DNA of 64,000 nt from Acarospora socialis (taxonomy: Eukaryota > Ascomycota > Lecanoromycetes > Acarosporales > Acarosporaceae): the NCBI GenBank assembly GCA_025617375.2, contig JAMYGW020000006.1, forward strand, positions 1,059,001-1,123,000, written 5' to 3'. Below, piece by piece: positions 11,953-22,273 of this stretch (position 1 is its first letter; each line of letters starts with the position of its first letter). Position numbers and translations under genes: made by a program. A model generated the notes under the pieces. That model saw nothing but the letters and a program-made list of their open reading frames with translations. It made no database searches and was not told where the DNA came from.

Positions 11953-12893
11953 CTACCTCTTCCCACTCAAAATATGCTGCAACGCCGTGACAATACTTTG
12001 CGCCAGCTCCCATCCCTGACGCCATATTTCATCATGCTTGCCCTTGAGAGAAAGGATGAGGTCCCTCCGACCCGACCCAGTACAGCCTTTGAGTCTCGCG
12101 GCCATGCGGTCAAGCTGTTCTTGATCGACAAGCTCATCGTTGATAGAGTGTGCCAGCACTGCCAGCTTGCCATTAATCCAACTCTTACTAAAGTTCGCAG
12201 ACGTAGGAGAAGCGCTATCCCAATTATCTTCACTGCCGAAAGCGTTGTCGAGAATCTCCTGATACACAGGGATATTCTTGTGAGAGTTCCTCAGAGCCAC
12301 AAGATCATAGATGCCTTCTAATCCCAGGACGCCTTGGGGCATGGCCAAGCGTGCGGAATCTTGAGTCTGCCATTTTGCCATTGTCACCTGGAAAGCAAGC
12401 GTAGCGCCGCAGCTGTGGCCGACTAAGAGGTATCTTTCCTCAAATCCATACTCGTCTTGTAAGAAAGCTAGTGCAGTTGACACATCCTCAATATGATCAG
12501 GATGCTGTGCGTTGCGTGAGCCATCGCTGGGCGAGCTCGGAGAAGTTGCGTGCGAAGGGTAAGGTGCCAAGCGGTAGTTGATAGAGGCAAAGCCCGCAGT
12601 ACAGTCGGTAATAGGGTGATCTAGAAGGAGATATAGAGCTTGGTCGAACGACTTGGAGGATATGGTGGGATCTCTCCATGCTCCACCGTGTATGTAACTG
12701 GGTTTCGATGTTAAATCTTTTTACGACTGTTAAGCAAGAGTCGGAGATGCTCATACATCACCCACAACTTGGACGAGTCGTGACGACTGGTAGGCCTTGG
12801 CAGGCATATATCGACGGTTTGCAAGGACGCTTTATTTGCGTATCTAACACCGTTCAGAAACTTAGGGTACTGGGCTTCCTCGTCGGCAGACAT
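11953..12893 (-). CDS. bna7: Kynurenine formamidase (arylformamidase)
   Basis: The enzyme hydrolyses N-formylkynurenine to kynurenine and formate in the tryptophan-to-NAD route; it is probably cytosolic. The two exons are 12893-12757 and 12697-11953, with a 59-nt GT-AG intron (12756-12698) whose removal restores the frame as LWVIYIHGGAWRDP. The product is 293 aa, usual for fungal Bna7. The alpha/beta-hydrolase signature is complete: the oxyanion motif HGGAW at 49-53, nucleophile elbow GHSCG (Ser141), Asp233 in INDELV, and His267 in KGKHDE. The start is the first ATG (MSADEE); nothing in frame upstream looks better. It is the first intact host gene after the heterochromatic block, about 1 kb from the edge. 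A related carboxylesterase is possible, but the HGGAWRDP form fits Bna7 best. Confidence 0.86.
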
Positions 12894-13124
12894 TCTGAAG
12901 ATCAATATTTAGATGCGATTGCTAACCTCTCTCGAGGTTGCTATATCGAGATTGCTTCGGGTTTATTGCACGCAGTTGTTACAATCTAGCCGGCGCACCA
13001 TTCTATCGATAGCTTGGCGATCAACACGAAGGTGCCTTCACATCAAGGTTAAGAATAATAAACAAGGATATCAGGGACGCATATAGCTTCCGTTCATATC
13101 TATCCAGTTGAGGTTGATTCAAGA

Positions 13125-14406
13125 CTAACTCTGTCCGTAAACCATCTCGAAATCATCAATATGTAGGGCTAGCGGGAGGGAGCTAGAATACGCTATAGGC
13201 ACAAAAACAGGGGCATGAACCGCCGAAGAGAAGACCGATGATCCCGGCCGTGGATTCTCTTCTCTCACGGCTGGGCAAAACTCTTGTGCGGTAGCACGAA
13301 GCTGGCTTGTTCCCTCTCTACACTCTCCTTTTCCCGTTTTCTCCATCCTATCCATGACCGCCTCGAGTCTTCTCGAGTATCTATCAAGAGCTCCAGTCAC
13401 CATAAGAGTCTTCGCGATGGCTTCTTGGTTGTCGGCAGCCTGAGGATATTGATCCATAATAGCAAAAGATGGTCTCGATCGCAGACGTACAAGTCTCGAA
13501 GATGAAGATACCTGGCGAATTGAAAATTGTCACTTGCGGATCTCCGAACGCGAAGTGATTATCCCCTGAGGCTAGGTGTGGTGTACCTGCCGATACCGAA
13601 GGCTTGGTATTTTCACTCCTGTGAGTCTCGCTCAGCCAATCATCTGCAATGTCCTGCTTGACAAAAGCCTGGAAGATACCGATAGCGGTAGTAAGGCAGA
13701 ATGAGTATTCAACCGTCAAGACCGAGATATACTTCTCATTATTGCCGTTCTTGTGTGAGCCTGACAAGAATTGGTTCCAAGACGGATTGTGCTGCCACTT
13801 GGGAAGCGGAGACTCCCGTGTCAACAAATATTTCGCTGTGAAAAGTAGGGCCGGAGATTTGCCTAAAAGATCGGCAATGTGTCTACACAGCTGTTGAATG
13901 ACGAAGGCCCAGACGGCGAAAGGAGCAACTGGGGCAAGGTTCACCACAATAGCTTGTGGAGCTCTTCGAGTCCTCCTGTGTGTGTTGCTGCTTCGGCGAA
14001 TTGTGCCATAGCATTGCCAAGGAGACGAACGAAGACCAAGTCACGTTCCGCCCTCAGAGGACTTTGATTGAGGTACATTGCGAGCAGGAAAGTCGGAAGA
14101 CTTGGGTCCGCATACTGACCGGATGAGACAAAGCTTGACATGGTCGTCACGGTTGTGCGGAGCAATCCAGAGGATGTAGTCTTGTTGTAATCCATGAACT
14201 TCTCATCAGGATTGGTGTACGTGCTGGATGTGGCGACCACCACTTCTCTTTTTGCGTCTATGACTGGGATTCAAAGGAAGCCAGAGGAGATACTGAGATG
14301 ATTGGCTTCCCGCCTGTAAAACAGTGCTGTAGTCAGTCAAGACACCCGAGTCCTCAGAGAAGTACTATCTGACCAGGAAATGAGACGAAGTAGAAGCTGT
14401 CATCAG
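13125..14406 (-). pseudogene. Decayed uncharacterised host gene
   Basis: Protein-like sequence runs on the minus strand in three overlapping frames. It starts after an acceptor at 14,407 (DDSFYFVSFP), crosses a probable 110-nt intron (14373-14264), and continues as VIDAKREVVVATSS. It then changes frame near 13,941-13,960 (a base appears to be missing after EELHK) and again near 13,455-13,470 (a base appears to be extra in a T run before MDQYPQAADNQE). The two shifts fall where amino-acid continuity would otherwise hold, so decay or assembly error is more likely than introns. I do not recognise the family. The stretch includes hydrophobic segments (APFAVWAFVIQQL) and a C-terminal helical, charged part. 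The 5' exon upstream of 14,407 could not be resolved. It lies about 2-3.5 kb from the heterochromatin edge. Confidence 0.6.
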
Positions 14407-14856
14407 CTGTTGGAAACAGAATAGTACACATTTATATACTCGCAATAAGAGGTCATATGCCTGCATGGCACTGAGTGAATAAATGCCACATATGGGAGGC
14501 GCCCTTTAACATCTCTTTGACTCCACTCTGTACTTCCGGCCGGCTTGTGGACATGTCACCGGTGTTACTGTGCCTTCATCAGCATGACACACGGATAGCA
14601 TGTTACCCATACGCGCGATTAGATCTCAGAGTACCGTTACCAGCCTGCTGTGAGGTTTATCATAAAAGACCTAAGAGCTGAATCTACCCGGAGGTTCTTC
14701 GACGCCGCTCGGCCTTGACTGTCTTGGCACACTATCCTATCACGGCTAGCGCTCATCTACTCGATCGACATGCGGCGCACAAACAAGAGCAACTCAAATT
14801 TTGATCTCTTCGACTCACAAACACAAGGCAACCCAATCTGGGTACGCAATCCCAGG
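14407..14856. other. Divergent intergenic region upstream of eIF3h
   Basis: This 450-bp stretch separates the decayed minus-strand gene from the eIF3h start. It must hold the eIF3h promoter and possibly an undetected 5' exon of the decayed gene. I see no clear core-promoter element. Confidence 0.4.
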
Positions 14857-16126
14857 ATGGCTGATCCTCTACTGTAAGGACTTCTTACTTCTCAGGATGC
14901 TAGGTACTGACATTTCTCAGTAAGGACGCGCCACTCAAGTCGGTGCAAGTTGAAGCATTGGTAGGGCTTCCCTAGCGGCGAAACAATTTCGACGCACCGG
15001 CTGACATGCCTGCAGGTGGTTATGAAGATCATCAAGCACTGCTCCCAGGCTTTCCCGACCGTGGCGACAGGTTCCTTGGTTGGCATGGATGTAAATGGCA
15101 CCCTTCAGGTCACCAATACTTTCCCTTTCCCTACGGTCGACCTCCCTGCGACGGACTCTTATCATGATAACAATGCGGCCTCGAACTACGCAGCTGCTGC
15201 TCCCAGAGCGAAAGCCAATACGACCTATCAAGCCGAAATGATAAGGAATCTCCGGGAAGTTAATGTCGATGCCAATAATGTCGGCTGGTATACGAGTGCG
15301 AACATGGGCAACTTCATCAACGCGAATATGATCGAAAACCAATACTACTACCAGAAGGAGTTGAATGAGCGGACTGTGGCGATAGTGCACGATGTTAGCA
15401 GGAGCTCGCAGGGTAGCCTGAGCTTGAGAGCTTTCAGGCTCTCTACGGCTTTCATGGCAGCATACAAGGAGGGCAAGTTTACCACCGAGAGGTAAGATCA
15501 ATCGTGTATGGAAATATCACTACCAGCACTAACGTCCTTTGAACAGCTTGCAGAAGAGCAATTTCAGATATCAAGATATCCTTATCGAGCTGCCTCTGAC
15601 GATTCACAACTCCCATCTCCTTACCTCGTTCCTCCACCAATTACCTGCACCGCCACCATCGGAAGAGCTCAGTTTCCCCTCGAATCTTGCAGCCTTGTCA
15701 AAAGACCCGAATACACCGCACGCACCGCTTTATCCTAACTTTGATGCACTTGAACTCTCGATCGATCCTTTTCTCGAGAAGACCTGCGACCTGCTCCTTG
15801 ACAGCATAGAAACCCATCACACGGAACTCAACAACCACCAGTACTACCAGCGCCAGTTGGGACGCGAGCAGGCCAAGATTACCGCCTGGCAGCAGAAGAG
15901 GAAAGCAGAGAATGCGGCTAGAGTAGCTGCCAAGCAAACGCCCCTTCCGGAGGATGAGTGGACGAGGCTTTTCAAGCTGCCACAGGAACCCAGTCGACTA
16001 GAGGTGTTACTGAATTCTAGACAGGTGGAGCAATACGCCAGGCAGGTAGATGGATTTACGGCAAGCGTGAGTGGGAAGATGTTCGCTGTAAAAAGCAATC
16101 TTTTGCCGGGAGAGGTGCAGCAGTGA
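14857..16126 (+). CDS. eif3h: Translation initiation factor eIF3 subunit h
   Basis: This is a non-catalytic MPN-domain subunit of eIF3, which helps assemble the 43S pre-initiation complex in the cytoplasm. The four exons are 14857-14873, 14921-14960, 15016-15491 and 15547-16126, with introns of 47, 55 and 55 nt; the total is 370 aa, normal for fungal eIF3h. The spliced N-terminus reads [19 protein letters not shown] and runs into VVMKIIKHC...[10 protein letters not shown], the MPN fold start. [13 protein letters not shown], the position of the metalloprotease core, lacks the JAMM histidines, as expected for this subunit. The C-terminal half is helical ([29 protein letters not shown]). The short first exon is supported by an in-frame ATG and a good donor (GTAAGG). 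Expression is presumably constitutive. Confidence 0.93.
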
Positions 16127-16522
16127 TCGGACTTGGGGACGTGTCTGTTCTAAGGCATCTTAGGTCATGACCTGAGGCACATACGGCGTTGTGGCGCAGT
16201 GTCTGGAAGAGTAGATCTGTTGCTCTCCTGGGTTACAGCAGCGAAAGCAGTTTCCTGGGCGATGATCCGAGTTTACAATACCTTCAGCCTTGCATATATG
16301 ATGCATTTGCAAAGACATATCTGATCTACGATACCTTCAGATAACAGTGCGGATGCCGAAAGTATTTCCTTCTAAGCCCAAAGAATATTAGCGTAAATGA
16401 GGCTCAACAGGTCACCCCACAAAATGATCGGCAAAGCAACGTCGCTGCTTTTCCATCACCAACCTCACGCCGCTTCAACGCCCGCGTTATCGGTAGTCGG
16501 TCGCGATAGGAATAAACAAAAC
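16127..16522. other. Intergenic region between eIF3h and the next gene
   Basis: This roughly 400-bp stretch contains the eIF3h 3' end and the promoter/leader of the following gene. An in-frame ATG at 16,397 could extend the next protein by 42 residues. Nothing else is recognisable. Confidence 0.4.
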
Positions 16523-18108
16523 ATGGAAGGGTCGGAGGTCGCTCTTCAACAGCCACTCCCTCCTACGCTCAGGAATCTGCAACCTGCCGCACTGCAAGCT
16601 CTCCACCATCCACAGACGCACCATAATATCCCTACTCTCCCATCTCAAATTGGCCAAGAGATACCTGGTTTCGATACTGCAGATGCAAATGCATTGTCGC
16701 AACATTTCCAACCTGATCTAGGAGGACCGTCAAATACCAACAACTCGCAGTCAACCAATGCATTCGAGCACAGTAATCACCCTCGACATTACGCGGCGCA
16801 CGCAAATGGTCAACCACAGACTCCTCAGCAACGCCCACGGCATACTTTCCAACAGCATCATGGCGGTCAATTTGGGGTACTCACGCCGCAAGCTCCTTTA
16901 CCAAGCCAGCTGCAAGCACAGCACAGCTCCATTGGTCGCCTGCAGCAGGAACAAGAATTCTTCCAGACACCCGAACAAGGTGGTGGCAAAGGCGATGGAC
17001 ACTTCCGTGACCTCAAGGTTGTCCCACATCCTCCGAATCTCGAGGAGTGGAGGGAGAAGCTGTTCAACGTGAACGAGACAATTACTCTTACGGAAGAGGA
17101 GTGAGTTCTCGCCCTGGGCTTGGATTGTGCCTGCTAACGTGCCATCACTACCCTCTAGATTTCAGGTCTACTTTCCTCATGTCGACAACATTTATTCGCA
17201 TCGATCCACGCAGCGGTATAAGCGCAAGCCCTTCGTTTCGCATTACTGGGACTGCCGCCTAAAAGGCCGACCTCCCGGTACTCCCAAGTCGGAAGATCCA
17301 ACTAAGAAGAAGCGCAAGCGGACCGCTCGCCAGCGTGACCTCTGTGATGTTAAGATTAAGGTTACAGAATACTTCCCAGGTGCGATGATGGCGCAAGAAC
17401 TTGGGTCTTCAGGCGGGCCGCGACCTGTTGACGTCAACAACACCAACAACTTCTTTGCGCCAGGTCAACCTGGAGGGATAGGGTTGCAGCAATCCCAGTC
17501 ACAGCCATTTGGTCTGCTGGCACCGAGCGTTGGTCTTCCAATGGGTCCTGTTGGTGTGGCAGGTCAACGGTATTATACGATACAACGGGTCAATGGCAAT
17601 GGTGGAAATGGAAAGGGGGATGGAGTCGCTGGACCACACAAGCACACATTGGAGGAGAGCGACCGAGTGAAGAGAAATAGTGTGCAACGGTATATGGTTA
17701 AGGAGGAAAAGGAGAGGAAGAAGATCCAGGTAAGTGGGGAAGTTGTGTCGGAGAGAAGGCAGTTTCACAAGCGAGGAAGATCATCGGGCGCGCCGTCTCT
17801 TATGCTTGGGCTACGTCATCGATGTCAACGAGAGACTAAGAATCAGTGTTGGCTTTGTAACAAACCCAGCGCAATCCTTATTTCGGGTATTGGGGGTGGT
17901 GCCGTAGCCGCTACCCATGTTCCTGTCTTGAGGTTTTGCATATATAACATATGCGTTGCTAACGCTCCCCGCTTGCTCTTGGCTTCAGAACATCCCTGGC
18001 ATTGATGAACACTGCAATCTCACGTTGTATTTTCAGGAGCACATCATCAATTTCTTACCTGAATCAAACCCTACTTCGAAGCTCTTTCTTTTCTCCGCGC
18101 ACGTCTGA
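16523..18108 (+). CDS. Uncharacterised conserved ascomycete protein
   Basis: I do not know the function. The three exons 16523-17100, 17159-17729 and 17989-18108 join in phase with GT-AG introns of 58 and 259 nt; the second has a TGCTAAC branch site. The product is 422 aa. The first ~190 residues are Q/H/P-rich and probably disordered. Residues ~195-290 form a compact basic region (FQVYFPHVDNIYSH, HYWDCRLKGRPPGTP, a KKKRKR run that could be a nuclear signal, then RDLCDVKIKVTEYFPGA). It ends with a short conserved-looking exon (NIPGIDEHCNLTLYF ... KLFLFSAHV). The start was set at MEGSEVALQQ; an upstream ATG at 16,397 is possible. The last exon overlaps, in another frame, a possible N-terminal extension of the GST gene, so the two could be linked in some transcripts. 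Confidence 0.65.
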
Positions 18109-18175
18109 ACTTTGTGGTACTCGAAGCGGCTCGTTCAGAGGAACAGTCCTTCGTACGAAACGGCCCTTGGTCACC

Positions 18176-19245
18176 ATGTCTGACAAGAACAAAAACGAAC
18201 AGAAAACCTATCACAAGAAAGCGACGGGACAAGCATTGAACACTGTTAAGAAACGTTCAAAAGAGAATGAACTGAAGCTGTTTGGAAGCTGCTTTTGGTG
18301 GGTCAACTAACCTGACGTCAAGCGATTTGTTATCACAATCTTATCTTATCTTATCGCTTACATATGCTTTGCAGTCCATTTGTGCAGCGAGTGTGGATTG
18401 CCCTGGAAGTAAAGGGCTTGAACTACCAATATATCGAGGTGGATCCCTACAAGAAACCAGAGGCACTTCTCGAGGTCAACCCTCGCGGGTTAGTGCCGGC
18501 TTTACGCCATGGCGATTGGGGTTGTTACGAGAGTACCGTCTTGATGGAATACGTGCGTTTTCGAGCCTCGTATGCAGATGCAAGCTACTAACCTATAATA
18601 ATGCAGCTCGAAGATCTCAACACAGGAGCGCCTCTGTTGCCACCAAACGACGCCCAAGGCAGAGCACATTGCCGCTTATGGTCCGATCACGTCAGTAACT
18701 CTCCTCCTCACCCCCTCCCAAACAATCAGTCTCACAAACTTACAACAGATCAACCGCAACATCGTCCCCACCTTCTACCGCTACCTCCAAGCCCAGGAAC
18801 TCGACAAGCAGGTCGAACACGCCGAAGAGTTGAAATCCGAAATCTCCAAGATCGTCGACGCCTCGCACCCGCATGGGCCCTTCTTCCTCGGTCCGCACAT
18901 TTCCTTCGTCGACATCCAATTCGCGCCATGGATGCTCCGCCTCTCGCGCGTCCTGAAACCCTACCGCGGCTGGCCCGACCCGGAAGTGGGGAGTCGGTGG
19001 GGGTCGTGGTTGGAGGCCGTGGAGAACGACGAGGCGGTCAAGGCGACGACGTCGTCGGACGAGTTGTATCTGGATAGTTATGAGCGATATGCCGGTACGT
19101 GTTTTCCATCCTGCTGGTTATGCGGAGTGTTGAAGGGGGAGGAGAGGGGCAAACGAAGATGTAGCTGACAGATTTCCTTGCAGAAAACCGTCCGGACACG
19201 TCGCAGCTTCAGAAGGCGGTCAATTCGGGCCGAGGCCTTCCTTGA
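18176..19245 (+). CDS. Omega-like glutathione S-transferase
   Basis: This is a thiol transferase / dehydroascorbate reductase-type GST. The five exons are 18176-18297, 18375-18552, 18607-18690, 18749-19094 and 19184-19245; the introns (77, 54, 58, 89 nt) all restore frame, giving 263 aa. The thioredoxin-like N domain has KLFGSCFCPFVQRVWIAL, with the omega-type CPF active site at Cys41, followed by the cis-Pro region NPRGLVPAL and the ES glutathione-binding pair in YESTVLMEYLEDL. The C-terminal helical domain includes GPFFLGPHISFVDIQFAPW. The start chosen is MSDKNKNEQK. The frame stays open upstream to an ATG at 18,002, which would add a Ser/Arg-rich stretch resembling a mitochondrial presequence. 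Substrate is unknown. Confidence 0.87.
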
Positions 19246-20522
19246 TTGTGCGCGAGAAGTTCTCTCTTTTCCGTTCTGTACTCGAAGCAGGCAGATCTGA
19301 GATCCTGTACCATCGCAAATGGACCTTACGTACCTTGTACTTCTACCCTCAACGAGCTAGTCTCGACAATGTACCCTAATCCAGCATTATAAAGCATCCC
19401 CCAGGACTACGAGTAGCGTCTGGCCTTATCGTAGAATGATCAAGATCACCTCAGCAACTACACCGTCGTCGTTCTTCGCCTCTCTACTTTCCCATTCGTG
19501 TCGTGTTTCAATTGACATAATACCTACCCCGAGCCCAAACACACCACATCCCCCGAAGCCCTCGCTCACAGCTCATACCGTGAGTATGCATGGCTAATCG
19601 TCCTCCTTACCCTACAACGATAATGTAAGGTAGGGCGCAAGTACGATTTGAGGAACTCATGTGCACGCGTGCCGTGCTATTGTCGTGCTGTGCCCCGCTC
19701 TGCTCGAATGCTCCGTCGCCATTCCCAGCGCGAAATACAGACAGCGAAAGCTAAGAGTAGGGAGGCCGGGTTCGTTTCTAGAGACGAGAGCAAGGGGTTT
19801 GGTTTCTCTGCCTATTTCGGTACGCGGTTGCCGGTTACGTTACGTTTGGGTACTTTTTTCGATGGGGCTCGAGGTGAGGATGTGGGTGACGTAGGTAGGT
19901 AGGTCATCGAGCTCGTGAGGTGATTGGGAGAGGGGGGTTGTGTTGGTTTGTTGGGAGGATTGAGGGAAGAGGGTGCGAGGGGTATGGAAGGATGAGGGTG
20001 GGGCCGGGTGGGTTGGTAAGATTGAGGGAGGGGTGGTAAGGGGTGGGAAGGGGTGGGAAGGATGAGGAAGGGTCGGGGTATGATGGAAGCGGTGGGCGAT
20101 GTTTGCGATGCTGGTGGGTAGTGGGAGGGAAGGAGAGGGAGGAGTGGAGTTTCGTAGGGGATGGGGAGGTGGAAGCGCGCTGAAGAAGGTAGGGGCTTCA
20201 GGGACTGTGTTGTTCAAGGTATACGGGGGAGTTGATGAGTGGTGGAGTAGTTGCAGGACGCGAATGGTAGGTTGTCAATGTCAACATGACTGCCACTTAG
20301 GGTACTGTAAGTCTCTATTTTTAAGACCGGAAATGGGTCCTTCGTACAGATAGACAAGAACAGGACATCGACAACCTCGTAGCGCAACCATGACAAGCCT
20401 CCAACTCTCCCCAGACTAGCGGAACAGTCCTATCCCTCCAATCCAAAACCCTCCTACCACCCCCCTTACCCCCCTCCTTCTTCCTCGCCACTCGACTGCT
20501 CCCAAGGTAGATATCCCCCCAC
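19246..20522. other. Gene-free stretch between GST and a secreted-protein gene
   Basis: This is the convergent region downstream of two genes. It holds a G-rich tract at about 19,920-20,170 whose complement reads as a proline/serine-rich frame of 125 codons (19,840-20,217). That frame shows no domain, so it was not called. A GTAGGTAGGTAGG run lies near 19,890. Confidence 0.4.
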
Positions 20523-21134
20523 TCACCCACTCCCAATAGCAAACAACCCCACCTCCCCCTGCCCATGCGGCCTCGCAAAAATCACGAGAAAGTAAACCTT
20601 AACCGCACTCTCCACCGCAGGCAGCGTCAACGTCCCGTGGTTTTTCCCCGGTTGCGCGATCCCCAAAACTCGCGTCTGCCCGCCAGGCTTGGGGTTCGCG
20701 GTGTCCCAGGCCCAGGCCACGATGCGCTGGACGACGACGTCGGCCGCGATGCTGAAGACGTACTGTTTGCCTGGCTGCAGCAGGATTCCCTCCGTCTTGA
20801 CCACGGTGGTCATGAGCGGGGGAAAGGCGAAGCCGGCGACTTGCTGGCAGACGTGGGTGAGGGCGCGATCGGGATAGTCGTGGAAGTTGGTGCCGATGGT
20901 GGTGGGTGGGGGGTAGATGTTGGGGCGGTGGTGCGTCCTGATGACGTCGGTGAAGCCGTTGCGCATGAAGAGGTTGCTGTGGTCGGCCGGGCGCGGGCAG
21001 GTCGCGGGCGTGGCGCCGGATGGGTAAGGGAGATTGAAGCGCTTTAGTTCGAGCGGGGCGGGCGGTGAGGTTGCTGCGAGGAAGAGGGCGAGGTTGGGGA
21101 GAGCGAAGAGGAGGAGGGAGAGGTGGGAGCGCAT
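20523..21134 (-). CDS. Small putative secreted protein
   Basis: This is a single-exon ORF of 203 aa. Residues 1-21 (MRSHLSLLLFALPNLALFLAA) look like a signal peptide: a basic n-region, a long hydrophobic core, then A/T before a proline-rich stretch. The mature part has two cysteines (CPRPADHSN, HVCQQVAGF), alternating hydrophobic beta-like segments (KQYVFSIAADVVVQRIVAWAWD, VKVYFLVIFARP) and no family I recognise. It may be an extracellular or wall protein, and by size and secretion a candidate effector-like protein. GC content is high compared with its surroundings. The opposite strand is also open, so some doubt remains. Confidence 0.6.
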   Translation of the reverse strand: MRSHLSLLLFALPNLALFLAATSPPAPLELKRFNLPYPSGATPATCPRPADHSNLFMRNGFTDVIRTHHRPNIYPPPTTIGTNFHDYPDRALTHVCQQVAGFAFPPLMTTVVKTEGILLQPGKQYVFSIAADVVVQRIVAWAWDTANPKPGGQTRVLGIAQPGKNHGTLTLPAVESAVKVYFLVIFARPHGQGEVGLFAIGSG

Positions 21135-22273
21135 GGTTGGGCGTGTTTGGGGTCAGTATCTTGTGGGTGGGGCGAGGGGATGGTCAGTTGATTGCGCGGG
21201 CGAGGGTGCTGTTGATGCGTGATGCATTGCGGAGGACAGGCTGGTTATGTTGTGTTATATAAGTGGCATGCTTCAGTTGGAGGAGACAGGCGCATGTCTT
21301 GTAGGGAGAGGAGCTTGTTGCTCCGCCACGCTTGAGTGACTGGAGGCATGGTCTCGTAGTTGGTGGCTTATCAGATCTGCTAGGTCTAGTACGCGATCTT
21401 CCGGCGTCTGAAATTGATGTACGGCATCTTGTTAGGTACTCAAAGAACTTATTCTTCGACGACGAAGTGTAAGGTAGAACAATGTCAACCTTTGACGGCG
21501 TGCATTGAAACAAGGAGCAGAACATGAAACAATGGCGTTTTAGGATACAATCGACAGACTTTGATACCTCCACCCACAATGCGCAGTTGGCATGATAAAG
21601 TCGATATGCGCACTTTCCTGTGTGGGCGGTAGTTCTAAGCCGCGAACACAGACTATTGAGGAAGTCGTTTCACCAAGATACCGATGAAAAGTGAGCCATC
21701 CATTTTTCGATTTTCGTTTCTGAGGTTCAACAGCATCCTCGAAAAAAAGCGCACCACTCTCGATATCGACCCCGTATGTAAGAGACCATCCTGTCAGAAC
21801 CTTGTACGGAGTAGACGCTCTAGAATTGTCAAAAGTTCATTCACAGACAGCAAGGGTGTGCCAGTGCCAAAAGGTCGTTCATTGTAATATGTAGTTGAAA
21901 TCTTTCCAACGTTATGTCTGGGTATAAGAGATTACCGAGCCAACCTGTCAGTGTACACGGGAATCCCAAACGAGTACACATCAACCCGAACAACCGTGGC
22001 AACCCAAAAGAAAATCCCACCGTAAGGAATCAAATACGAGCCTCCGCCCCCGGACGACAAAGCGTCTATATGCGCCAAAACCTTCCTTTTTCCGAGTAAT
22101 GCCCCCCATATCATCGTGATGCGCATCGCTACTTTGAGCAATGCAGATTCGGGTACTTCCAGCGAGAAGCAGTATCCAAGTTTTGGGTATCCCCCAGCTG
22201 ATCCCGGCCTGACTCCGGAATAACGGTCAAAGGACAAGTGAATAACAGAAGCAAGACCAACGACCACTCCGGC
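21135..22273. other. Intergenic region
   Basis: This 1.1-kb stretch holds the promoter of the minus-strand secreted-protein gene and, at the far end, the 3' end of the C2H2 gene. Small ORFs here lack domains or consistent splice structure. I see no further feature. Confidence 0.4.

Noticed and set aside
16523-19245. Single fused gene joining the uncharacterised protein and the GST
   Set aside because: The upstream frame ends with a good stop after a conserved-looking exon, and no intron was found that would join it in phase to the GST; kept as an open alternative only.
19840-20217. Minus-strand 125-codon Pro/Ser-rich ORF
   Set aside because: Pure low-complexity reading of a G-rich tract without domain or promoter context.
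20565-21047. Plus-strand 160-codon ORF opposite the secreted-protein gene
   Set aside because: Arg/Gly/Val composition typical of an antisense shadow; the minus strand has the signal peptide and a better protein-like pattern.
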